A stretch of 64,000 nucleotides of DNA from Arcobacter sp. CECT 8986 (lineage in GTDB: Bacteria > Campylobacterota > Campylobacteria > Campylobacterales > Arcobacteraceae): NCBI RefSeq assembly GCF_004116725.1, contig NZ_PDKG01000001.1, positions 434,001 to 498,000 of the forward strand, in the 5' to 3' direction. The notes beneath the pieces are model-generated. The model was not told the origin of the DNA, did not search any database, and saw only the letters and a program-made list of their open reading frames with translations. Positions 54,090 to 61,721 of the stretch are shown here, piece by piece. Every line of letters begins with the position of its first letter. Position 1 is the stretch's first letter. A program made the position numbers and the translations under genes.

Positions 54090-54114
54090 TAAAATAGGCT
54101 TTTGCCTATTTTAT
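54090..54114 (+). terminator. Terminator after dctM, copy 1 of a 25-bp direct repeat
   Basis: AAAATAGGC pairs with GCCTATTTT around TTTT (54091-54112); two more A-T pairs extend the stem. The identical 25 bases recur at 55475-55499. This copy has no long T run after it. Confidence 0.75.
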
Positions 54115-54200
54115 TACTTACATACAAAAGAACTACATAAAATTCTTCTATCTTAACTTAAAAAATCCCATTTATTTATATTTTTTAAATAATACAAAAG

Positions 54201-54206
54201 TATAAT
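54201..54206 (+). promoter_or_regulatory. -10 box of the KAP NTPase gene
   Basis: TATAAT at 54201-54206, 28 bases ahead of the ATG, with no clear -35 box. Confidence 0.45.
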
Positions 54207-54234
54207 AACTTACTAAAATCATAAAGTAGAATAA

Positions 54235-55473
54235 ATGGAAGAAAAATATAATTTAAGAACAAATGATAATAATTATAATAAAGATGATAAATTAAAAAGA
54301 AAAGAATTAGCAGAAAAATATGTAAAATTTATTACTAGTTTAGATAGTCATCATGTTATAGCACTTGATTCACCTTGGGGAACGGGTAAATCTACTTTTA
54401 TTAATTATATGTGTGAAAAATTAAAAGTAAATAATAGTGTATTTGTATCATATAATGCATGGGAAAATGACTATACAAAAGAGCCTCTTATATCTTTAAT
54501 GAATGATATTTTTCATCAATTCAAAGATAAAAAATATATTGGCATTGATAAAATGAAATCTTCAATGAATAAAATATCATTCATAGCTAAAAAAGGTGGC
54601 AGTGCAATTCTAAAAGGAGGATCAAAACTTTTTTTAGGAGAAAAAGGAACAAATGACATTGAAGATGCACTAAAAGAGGCAGCAAAACTTTTTATTAAAG
54701 ATGTAAGTGATGATATTTTTAAAGATGTTGAAGAAAGCAAAAAATCAAGACAACAATTTAAAGAAGAACTAAAAAAATATACAAAAAAAATATTAGAAGA
54801 AAAAAATAAAGATAAATTAATTATATTAATTGATGAATTAGATAGGTGTAAACCTTCATTTGCAATTGAATTACTTGAAAATATCAAACACTTATTTGAT
54901 ATTGAAAATATTATATTTTTTATTGCAGTTGATAATAAGCAATTAGCAGAATCTATTAAATCTATTTATGGAAATGGTTTTGATGCAAATACATATCTTC
55001 ACAGATTTTTTGATATAGAACTTCACTTACCAAAAAATAACATGAATAAATATTTTATAATACAACTTGATAAAAAAGTTTATCAAGATACTTATAATAA
55101 AATCAAAGATATAAATGAGTTTACAGCAGATACGATAAAAGCATTTAATCTTTCAATAAGAGACATTGATAGAATTTGCAATGAAATATTTTTATTATCA
55201 AAACTATTTCACATGGAAGAACCTAATATTTATTTGTTTCTATTAATTTTGAAATATAAGAATAATACCTTTTACAAGTATATTAAAAGTAAAAATAAAC
55301 TACTTGGCATTCAAGATATTGATAAATATTTTGAAGATCATAAAAATGAAAGAGATTTTTTCTATAATTATTTCTTTAAATATTGTTTTAACAAAAGGCA
55401 AAGTACCAATAATTATACTAAAATAAATGAGATAACGGTAGAAGCCTTTAGAAGAATAGAAGAAACTTTATAA
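54235..55473 (+). CDS. KAP family P-loop NTPase
   Basis: 412 residues. Walker A SPWGTGKST (46-54), VSYNAWENDY (71-80), Walker B LIILIDELDRC (195-205), AVDNKQLAESIKSIYG and RFFDIELHLP complete the KAP_NTPase pattern; no membrane helix is visible in the usual insertion. KAP NTPases include PifA of the F plasmid and other phage-exclusion or membrane-associated proteins, so a defence role is possible but not shown. It stands alone, with its own promoter, between two identical terminator hairpins, and has no link to the TRAP genes or the NosL operon. Weak ribosome site. The gene is AT-rich like its surroundings. Confidence 0.85.
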   Translation: MEEKYNLRTNDNNYNKDDKLKRKELAEKYVKFITSLDSHHVIALDSPWGTGKSTFINYMCEKLKVNNSVFVSYNAWENDYTKEPLISLMNDIFHQFKDKKYIGIDKMKSSMNKISFIAKKGGSAILKGGSKLFLGEKGTNDIEDALKEAAKLFIKDVSDDIFKDVEESKKSRQQFKEELKKYTKKILEEKNKDKLIILIDELDRCKPSFAIELLENIKHLFDIENIIFFIAVDNKQLAESIKSIYGNGFDANTYLHRFFDIELHLPKNNMNKYFIIQLDKKVYQDTYNKIKDINEFTADTIKAFNLSIRDIDRICNEIFLLSKLFHMEEPNIYLFLLILKYKNNTFYKYIKSKNKLLGIQDIDKYFEDHKNERDFFYNYFFKYCFNKRQSTNNYTKINEITVEAFRRIEETL

Positions 55474-55474
55474 T

Positions 55475-55508
55475 TAAAATAGGCTTTTGCCTATTTTATC
55501 TTTTTTTT
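55475..55508. terminator. Terminator after the KAP gene, copy 2 of the 25-bp repeat
   Basis: Same hairpin as 54090-54114, exact over 25 bases (55475-55499), followed on the plus strand by eight T (55501-55508). It contains the stop codon of the minus-strand NosL-like gene, so it serves both convergent genes. Confidence 0.8.
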
Positions 55509-56077
55509 AATAACTCTCTTTTTATCATAGGATTTAGTAAAGTTTCACCTCTTAAAGCAAACTGTTTAATTTCATCAAACTCATAAATTTGTTTTGTTTC
55601 TCTTTTGATTTTAAAATTACCTATTTGCTCTTCTATTGTAGATCTTGTCATCGCACTTGTTATTGCACCAATCGAAGTCTCATAAGCTCCAAATCCATAC
55701 CCTAAAGGTGTATTTGCATCTCTTATATACCAAGCAAGCTTTGCATCAATATAAGCGCCTGTATCTGTTGAATACACATACATTTTAGCTTTGTTTTTAA
55801 ACTCTTGTCTATCAAGCCATCTTATCATACATCCAACATCATCAAAAAAATATACATTATGATTATAAATAACTTGAGCAGAATTTAGATATCTTTTAAT
55901 CATCATATCACAATCATTACAAATGTATCTATTTTTGTATGTTTCTAATACAACTCTATATGGTGTATCTTGCATATAATTATGCTCTACTTTTATATCT
56001 TCTCTTGTATCTTTTGAGTAATTATATAAAAATAAAGAGATAATAATTAAAAAAATATATGGTAAAACTCTTCTCAT
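55496..56077 (-). CDS. NosL-like protein, single domain
   Basis: 193 residues. One N-terminal membrane anchor (about 5-18), then a NosL-type core: ICNDCDMMI (C53, C56, M58, M59) and the downstream VYFFDDVGCMIRWLD, spaced as in NosL, the Cu(I)-binding accessory protein of nitrous oxide reductase. The Cys/Met arrangement suggests copper binding on the periplasmic side. No nosZ or nosDFY is visible in the window, so it is not an ordinary nos cluster. Last gene of a ten-gene operon, overlapping the preceding gene by 4 bases. Confidence 0.75.
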   Translation of the reverse strand: MRRVLPYIFLIIISLFLYNYSKDTREDIKVEHNYMQDTPYRVVLETYKNRYICNDCDMMIKRYLNSAQVIYNHNVYFFDDVGCMIRWLDRQEFKNKAKMYVYSTDTGAYIDAKLAWYIRDANTPLGYGFGAYETSIGAITSAMTRSTIEEQIGNFKIKRETKQIYEFDEIKQFALRGETLLNPMIKRELLKKR

Positions 56078-57027
56078 AAAAATACTCCATTTTTAATATA
56101 ATAAATCACTACAAAATATGTACAAATCAATGCAAATATAGTATTAAAAAGTATTGAGTATTTAAATAGATTAGTTATTTTTTTATTTATTAAAGACTCA
56201 ATAATATAAGAAGATATACCAAAGAAAACTCCAAGAAACAAACTTATCCAAATAAAATATCCAACATAAAAATACTCTTTTTGTAAAATACAAAATGGAC
56301 ATTGATGATTAGGCAAAATATAAATATAAATACTAAAAAAATATGTTACTGAAAAATATGATATAAATAAAAAAAGTATATTAAAAAGAAAGCTCAATAC
56401 AATTTTTTTCAAATATGAAAATATCAATGTAAAAATAAATATTATATAAAAAGTTATTGCAAGATTAGATTGTGTTAATCCAAAAGGTAAAGCATCAGCT
56501 TTAAATAGAGTTGAACAGCAAAAAACAGGAACTTTTAAAGGAACATTTACAAAATATAATACTTCAAAAAATATTTCAAAAAGAATAAGAAATAAAATGA
56601 AGTTAAAAAAAAAGTATTTAGGTTTTATATATATAAATTTTTTTGATTTTATATCAAGTCGATTAACAATTAGCCATATTCCCAACATAAAAACTATAAA
56701 TATTTTGAGTAATAATAAAGCTTCACCATAATCATTTGCACCAATTACACCAGCTATACACATAGCTCCTGGAACTACATTTGATAGTTCAGATAATGAC
56801 TTTACAAAAAAGAAAAAAAGTATTATCTTGCAAATAATTGTGAAATTAATTATGGTATTTACTAAATAGTTTCTTTTTTCTAAAGAGTATTGCAAAGAAG
56901 TAGTAATACTAAAATTCCAATTTTTTAATATTTTGATTACTGAATATTCACTAATTAGCATCAATATTACTAAGATTACTTCAATAAAAACAAATACAAT
57001 AATATCATTTAGTAAAAATATATTCAT
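56074..57027 (-). CDS. Unrecognised polytopic membrane protein with conserved-looking Cys pairs
   Basis: 317 residues, not assigned to a family. About eight membrane segments (near 8-28, 56-76, 104-121, 138-160, 188-206, 209-235, 255-278, 291-311). Cysteines appear in loops: GAMCIAG (C90), VFCCSTLF (C170, C171) and HQCPFCILQKEY (C243, C246, with H241). A CPFC pair next to a helix recalls DsbB/VKOR-type or thiol/metal-handling proteins. It is sandwiched between the ABC ATPase and the NosL-like gene with TAATG and ATGA overlaps, so it is probably the extra membrane subunit of that transporter or a metal/thiol relay. Purely contextual inference. Confidence 0.6.
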   Translation of the reverse strand: MNIFLLNDIIVFVFIEVILVILMLISEYSVIKILKNWNFSITTSLQYSLEKRNYLVNTIINFTIICKIILFFFFVKSLSELSNVVPGAMCIAGVIGANDYGEALLLLKIFIVFMLGIWLIVNRLDIKSKKFIYIKPKYFFFNFILFLILFEIFFEVLYFVNVPLKVPVFCCSTLFKADALPFGLTQSNLAITFYIIFIFTLIFSYLKKIVLSFLFNILFLFISYFSVTYFFSIYIYILPNHQCPFCILQKEYFYVGYFIWISLFLGVFFGISSYIIESLINKKITNLFKYSILFNTIFALICTYFVVIYYIKNGVFL

Positions 57028-57695
57028 TACTCTATCTTTGCATTTTTTATATCTATATATCTATCAACAAACTCAAGATTATCAAATAAATTATCATGTG
57101 TTGCAACAATAACAGTTTTTTTAAGCTCTTTAAATTTCTTTAGCATTTCTATAAAAATCAATGAGTTTGATTTATCTAAATTTGCAGTTGGTTCATCTGC
57201 TAAAATAATTGAGGGATTCATCACAAGTGCTCTTGCAATTGCACATCTTTGTTTCTCTCCTCCACTTAAGTTTTCTACTTTTTGCTCTTTTTTATGTTCT
57301 ATGTTTGCTATTTTTAAAGCTTGTGTAACTTGCTTTTCAAATTGATTTTTATCTATTTTTTTTAATACCAAAGGAGCCATAACATTTTCAAAAGTATTTA
57401 ATCCAGAAATCAAATTAAATGATTGAAAAATAAAGCCTATTTTTTCATTTCTAAAATTAGAAATATTAATATCAGGTAACTTTACAATATTTTCATTTTC
57501 AATTATAATATCACCGCTTGTTGGCTTACAAAGTCCTGCAATGACTGATAATAAAGTACTTTTACCACTTCCACTTTTCCCTCTTATAATTATAGTTTGA
57601 GCCTCTTGTACTTCTAAATTTATATTATTTAAAGCAGTAAATTCATTTTGTTTATTTTCATTATATATTTTATATAAATTAGTTATTTTTATCAT
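57027..57695 (-). CDS. ABC transporter ATPase (LolD/MacB-like)
   Basis: 222 residues. Walker A GKSGSGKST, Q-loop FIFQSFNLI, signature LSGGEKQRCAIARAL, Walker B IILADEPTANLD, H-loop VATHD. The sequence belongs to the MacB/LolD group that pairs with FtsX-type permeases and usually drives periplasmic or outer-membrane-directed work rather than import. It overlaps the permease gene by 4 bases and is followed by the Cys-bearing membrane protein. Confidence 0.93.
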   Translation of the reverse strand: MIKITNLYKIYNENKQNEFTALNNINLEVQEAQTIIIRGKSGSGKSTLLSVIAGLCKPTSGDIIIENENIVKLPDINISNFRNEKIGFIFQSFNLISGLNTFENVMAPLVLKKIDKNQFEKQVTQALKIANIEHKKEQKVENLSGGEKQRCAIARALVMNPSIILADEPTANLDKSNSLIFIEMLKKFKELKKTVIVATHDNLFDNLEFVDRYIDIKNAKIE

Positions 57696-58792
57696 TTCAT
57701 TATCTCACTTATATCTTCAATAGCAACTTTCCATGAAGGAATAATAATAAATGCTAAAAAAGGAATTACTGTAAATAAAAAAATCAAAAATAGCATTCTA
57801 AAATCAACAGTTGGAGTAAAAATTATATTTTTCATTTGTTCACCTAAAAAAATATTTTTCACTATTGGTGCATCAAATATAAAAACAAAAATATAAGAAG
57901 TTAAAACTCCAATAAAATAAGAACTTAAAGCAATTACACTATTTTGTATAAATTTTAAAGAGATAATATCTTTAATTGAAAAGCCAATACTTCTTAAAAT
58001 TGCTATTTGTTTTTTCTGCTCTGTTAATACTGATGATACTTGGTTTTTTAATAATATAAAAAATGCCAGCATTGCAACAATATACAAAATCATAAAGATT
58101 CCACCTTTATAATAAAAAATCTGTCGATAATCTGATTGAAGTTGAGTTTTACTTATTGCTTTTGTATTTGGAAAAATATCCATTATTTTTCTTGCTAAAA
58201 ACTCTACTTCATTGTCATTTGGAACATAAACACTAAGATAAGAGTATTGTTCATCATTCATTTGCAATATTTCTCTTGTAACATCACTATTTGCAAAGAT
58301 TGTATTACTTGATAATATATTTGAATCAATCACACTTTTTATTTTTTTTGTTAAAGTTCCATCAAGTGTCAAAAAGTTAAATTCTTTATCATAATGAAAT
58401 TTTTCAAACAACTGTTTTATATCTTTTGATACTATAATTTCATCATCACTTAGTGAATCATCTGCAACTAAATGAATAAGTCTAGAACTTTGAGAAAAGT
58501 TATAATAACCATCAACTTTCCCTTGAACATTTTCAACTCCATTTAACTGCAATATTGTATTTATGTGGTTTTCATTTAAAGGAAAATATTTCCCTGATTT
58601 TGTATTTGTAACTATTATTTGGTCTTGATTTCCTAAAGTGGATAATAAATCATACTTAATAGAATCAGATATAAACAAAACAGTACTTAAAATAAATACA
58701 ATAAAAGTAAATATTATAAAACTAAAAAAATATTCTGTTTTATCTTTCAATAAAAGCTTAATTGAGTAATCAATAAAATTTCTACTTAACAT
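57692..58792 (-). CDS. FtsX-type ABC permease
   Basis: 366 residues. N-terminal membrane helix (about 24-46), a periplasmic MacB-type domain of about 190 residues, then three helices near the C-terminus including GGIFMILYIVAMLAFFILLKNQ and the EQKKQIAILRSIGFSIKDI segment that contacts the ATPase. This is the MacB/FtsX/LolE permease architecture. The ATG at 58792 is preferred; a TTG two codons upstream is in frame. Works with the following ATPase gene. Together they may act on a periplasmic metal or heme carrier such as the NosL proteins. Confidence 0.87.
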   Translation of the reverse strand: MLSRNFIDYSIKLLLKDKTEYFFSFIIFTFIVFILSTVLFISDSIKYDLLSTLGNQDQIIVTNTKSGKYFPLNENHINTILQLNGVENVQGKVDGYYNFSQSSRLIHLVADDSLSDDEIIVSKDIKQLFEKFHYDKEFNFLTLDGTLTKKIKSVIDSNILSSNTIFANSDVTREILQMNDEQYSYLSVYVPNDNEVEFLARKIMDIFPNTKAISKTQLQSDYRQIFYYKGGIFMILYIVAMLAFFILLKNQVSSVLTEQKKQIAILRSIGFSIKDIISLKFIQNSVIALSSYFIGVLTSYIFVFIFDAPIVKNIFLGEQMKNIIFTPTVDFRMLFLIFLFTVIPFLAFIIIPSWKVAIEDISEIMK

Positions 58793-58967
58793 AAACAAAC
58801 TCTTTATAATCTTTTGATTTAAATATAAAAGTTTCTCTTACATATATTTTAGAAGAGTACTCTTTTAGGTTATTAAATCTTTTTTCAAAATCAAAACTTT
58901 TATAATCTATAAAAGAAATAATAAACAATACAAAGATGATTAAACTCACTTTATAAATAAAACTCAT
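58782..58967 (-). CDS. 61-residue membrane-anchored protein, unrecognised
   Basis: One membrane segment (about 5-22, SLIIFVLFIISFIDYK) followed by a charged region: FEKRFNNLKEYSSKIYVRETFIFKSKDYKEFVYVK. Reading is credible because it starts by ATGA overlap with the double-NosL gene, ends just inside the permease start, and is in a gap that would otherwise be empty. No family recognised. It may be a small subunit of the ABC complex. Confidence 0.6.
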   Translation of the reverse strand: MSFIYKVSLIIFVLFIISFIDYKSFDFEKRFNNLKEYSSKIYVRETFIFKSKDYKEFVYVK

Positions 58968-60016
58968 TTTAAATACTCTAATACCTCATCAGTTATTTCA
59001 CTAAAAAACATAACTTTTTTTCCAAAGTGGTCATTTTTAAAATTATATGCAGCTTGGTCTGATTCAAAGGCAACTAACTCTTTTCCCATTGGACCATAAA
59101 CATCAGAACCAATAACATAAAATGCTTTTCTTGCATCAATCTTTTTTGTTGTAAAATAATCACTCACATAAATTTCACCAATATTACTTTTACCTTTTTG
59201 AAATACAAATTTCAACATATCTTTTGGCCCATCAAAATAGTAATGTTTTTGTTTGTACTCTAACATTGTTGCCCATTTTGGATATTTGTGTACAAACATT
59301 CCACAAATTACACATTTTGCATCTTTTGGTACATCAATACTTTCTATTTTTCTAATTGTTTTATCTAACTTCTTTGTATCCCATAAATATACAGTCATTG
59401 CTTGTAATTGTTTATCTTTATTTACTTTGCAAACTTCTTTAAGTTTAGTTTTCAAATCAGTTATAGTTTTGATATTTTCTATACTTATTTTATTGCAATT
59501 AGATTCATAAAGTTTTTTTCCTACTTTATAAACTTTCTTTTTCTTTTTTGTATCTAACATAGATAAATCTTTTGAAAAATCATTTCTAACTACAACTATC
59601 AAATCTTCAAAACTAACTAAATTTCCACCATTTTTACTTATAAAATCCATTGCATCTTTTTTTTGTTTGAAAGCATATTTACTATGAAAACTCATTGTTG
59701 CTGGCTTATTACTTCCTATTACAAAGAAAGCTTTTTTTGCATCAATAAATTTTAAACTATTTGTATCTACTACTTTTATTTCACTATCAAATTTACCTTT
59801 TGTTTGTTCATATAAACAATGAATAGAACAGTATTGTCTATTTTTATAAATATAGTTTGTTTTATAATGTTTTGGTAAACTCATAGCACAAGAGCTACAA
59901 TAGTATTTACTACTTCCTTCGTTTATAAAAGTTCCTTCATCTTTATTTATAGATTGAAAACTCTTTGCAAAAACCAAGCAAGAAAATATTGTAAGAAGTA
60001 GTAAATATTTTTTCAT
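58964..60016 (-). CDS. Tandem double-NosL protein, exported
   Basis: 350 residues. Signal peptide (1-17, ...LVFA-KS). First NosL-like module (about 32-145): YYCSSCAM (C40, C43, M45), then YCSIHC. Second module (about 228-345): KCVICGMFVHKYPKW (C235, C238, M240), YYFDGPKDMLKF and KIDARKAFYVIGSDVYGPMG, a near-textbook NosL core. NosL binds Cu(I) to mature nitrous oxide reductase; a two-module protein could hand copper between sites. Overlaps both neighbours (ATGA). It is the strongest evidence that this operon handles copper. Confidence 0.85.
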   Translation of the reverse strand: MKKYLLLLTIFSCLVFAKSFQSINKDEGTFINEGSSKYYCSSCAMSLPKHYKTNYIYKNRQYCSIHCLYEQTKGKFDSEIKVVDTNSLKFIDAKKAFFVIGSNKPATMSFHSKYAFKQKKDAMDFISKNGGNLVSFEDLIVVVRNDFSKDLSMLDTKKKKKVYKVGKKLYESNCNKISIENIKTITDLKTKLKEVCKVNKDKQLQAMTVYLWDTKKLDKTIRKIESIDVPKDAKCVICGMFVHKYPKWATMLEYKQKHYYFDGPKDMLKFVFQKGKSNIGEIYVSDYFTTKKIDARKAFYVIGSDVYGPMGKELVAFESDQAAYNFKNDHFGKKVMFFSEITDEVLEYLK

Positions 60017-60861
60017 TTTTCTGCCTTATAATTTTCTAATAATTTATAATTATCACAAGCTAGTTTCAATCCTTTGTCACAAGATTTTTTAAATAAATCT
60101 TTTGCTTTTATAAAGTCTTGTTTTACACCTAATCCTTTTATATGAAGAACTGCAAGATTGTTGCATCCTTTTAATCCATCTTTACTTTTACACGCTTTTT
60201 CATATAAAGAAGCAGCCTTTTTAAAATCTTGTTTTACGCCTTTTTTATTTTCATACATATTACCTAGGTTTTCACAAGCAATAGATACTCCTGCCTTACA
60301 CGCTTTTGTATATAATTGTATTGCCACATTATAATTTTGTGATGTACCTCTTGCACTTTCATACATAAAAGCTAAATTACTACATCCTAATTCATCATAA
60401 CTATTACAAGACTTTTTATAAAAAGAGAATGCTTTTTTTGTATCTTCTTTTACACCATTAGCGCTATCGTATATTCTTCCAAGGTTATTACAACTTGCTG
60501 CATGATTTTGCGTACAAGCTTTTTCATATAAAGTTATTGATTTTTTAATATCTTTTTTTACATCTTTAGCATTCATATAAATAACACCTAAGTTATAACA
60601 AGCTGAAACAAAGTTTTTATTACAAGCCATTTCATAATATTTTATAGCTTTCTTTGTATCTTTTTTTATTCCTTTTGAACCCATATATAATACACCCAAG
60701 TTATAACAAGCAGAAGCTTTGTTATCTTTAATACAAGCATTTTCATAAATAGATGTAACTTTTTTATGGTCACCTTTTTTATGAGCTTCCACACTCTCTT
60801 TTATATATCCTGCTTGTAACACAGAAAATAAAATTGTAAATAAAATTAAATATTTCTTCAT
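60013..60861 (-). CDS. Hcp-like Sel1-repeat protein, exported
   Basis: 282 residues. Signal peptide (1-18, ...SVLQA-GY) and about six to seven Sel1-type repeats of 36 residues, each with a Cys pair such as ACYNLGVLY...YYEMAC. Paired cysteines in Sel1 repeats mark the Helicobacter cysteine-rich proteins (Hcp), which are disulfide-locked periplasmic scaffolds. A protein-binding role in assembly is inferred from the operon. The ATG at 60861 follows AAAGGAG; an in-frame upstream start at 60888 is inside the preceding gene. Confidence 0.85.
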   Translation of the reverse strand: MKKYLILFTILFSVLQAGYIKESVEAHKKGDHKKVTSIYENACIKDNKASACYNLGVLYMGSKGIKKDTKKAIKYYEMACNKNFVSACYNLGVIYMNAKDVKKDIKKSITLYEKACTQNHAASCNNLGRIYDSANGVKEDTKKAFSFYKKSCNSYDELGCSNLAFMYESARGTSQNYNVAIQLYTKACKAGVSIACENLGNMYENKKGVKQDFKKAASLYEKACKSKDGLKGCNNLAVLHIKGLGVKQDFIKAKDLFKKSCDKGLKLACDNYKLLENYKAEK

Positions 60862-60871
60862 AATTTCTCCT

Positions 60872-61711
60872 TTAAAATCCCATATCATCTAACATCAAAT
60901 ACTCCAAACAACTTGCATTATCTCCAAGATTGCAGCCTCTTTCATAAATCTGTTTTGCTTTTATATAGTTTTGTCTTGTTCCTCTACCAGTTGCATGTAA
61001 AACTGCAAGTTTATAACACATAACAGTATCTTCTTTATCGCATCCTTCTTTATAAACTTTTAGTAATTTTTTATATCCATCTGGATTTGTAGTTGCGATA
61101 TCTTTTATGTAAATATCTACTAATCTAAAGCATGATTCTGTATCTTCTTTATCACAACCTTTTTTATACCAAGTTGCAGCACCTTTTGTATCTTTTTGTT
61201 TATTTAAAATATTTCCTGCTTTATAACAACCTAATAAAAAGCCTTTTTCACATGCAACTTTGTACATATCTAAACTTTTTTTTGCATTTTTTTTAGGCTC
61301 TAAATAGTATTGGTAAACAGAACCTAAATTGTAACAAGCAAGAGCAAAGCCTTTTTTACAAGATTTTGAATAATATTTTTCAGCTTTTTTATAATCTGTT
61401 TTAAGTTTTAATATTCCACCTTTGTCATAACAAACTCCAACTTTATAGCAAGCTCTTTCATTTCCTAAACTGCAAGCTTTATCATAAAACTCAAATGCTT
61501 TTTTAAAATCTTGTTTTACACTCTGTTTATTTTCATACATAAAACCAACTTTATAGCACCCTTCACTACTTTTGCTTTGACAAGCTTTTTGATAAGATTC
61601 AAATGCTTTTTTATATTGGGCTTTTGAATAAAAACTATCAGCTGTATCAATAGTATTAGCATAAACAACAAACATTGTTGATAATAATAAATATAGTAAT
61701 AACTTTTTCAT
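60872..61711 (-). CDS. Hcp-like Sel1-repeat protein, exported (paralogue)
   Basis: 279 residues. Signal peptide (1-18, ...FVVYA-NT), then about seven 36-residue Cys-pair Sel1 repeats (ACQSKSSEGCYKVGFMY, KACSLGNERACYKVG, and so on). Closely similar in design to the next gene, so probably a tandem duplication that has diverged. Good AGGAGTGAAGTT start. Periplasmic, role inferred as a scaffold or chaperone for the cytochrome or metal machinery encoded around it. Confidence 0.85.
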   Translation of the reverse strand: MKKLLLYLLLSTMFVVYANTIDTADSFYSKAQYKKAFESYQKACQSKSSEGCYKVGFMYENKQSVKQDFKKAFEFYDKACSLGNERACYKVGVCYDKGGILKLKTDYKKAEKYYSKSCKKGFALACYNLGSVYQYYLEPKKNAKKSLDMYKVACEKGFLLGCYKAGNILNKQKDTKGAATWYKKGCDKEDTESCFRLVDIYIKDIATTNPDGYKKLLKVYKEGCDKEDTVMCYKLAVLHATGRGTRQNYIKAKQIYERGCNLGDNASCLEYLMLDDMGF

Positions 61712-61721
61712 AACTTCACTC

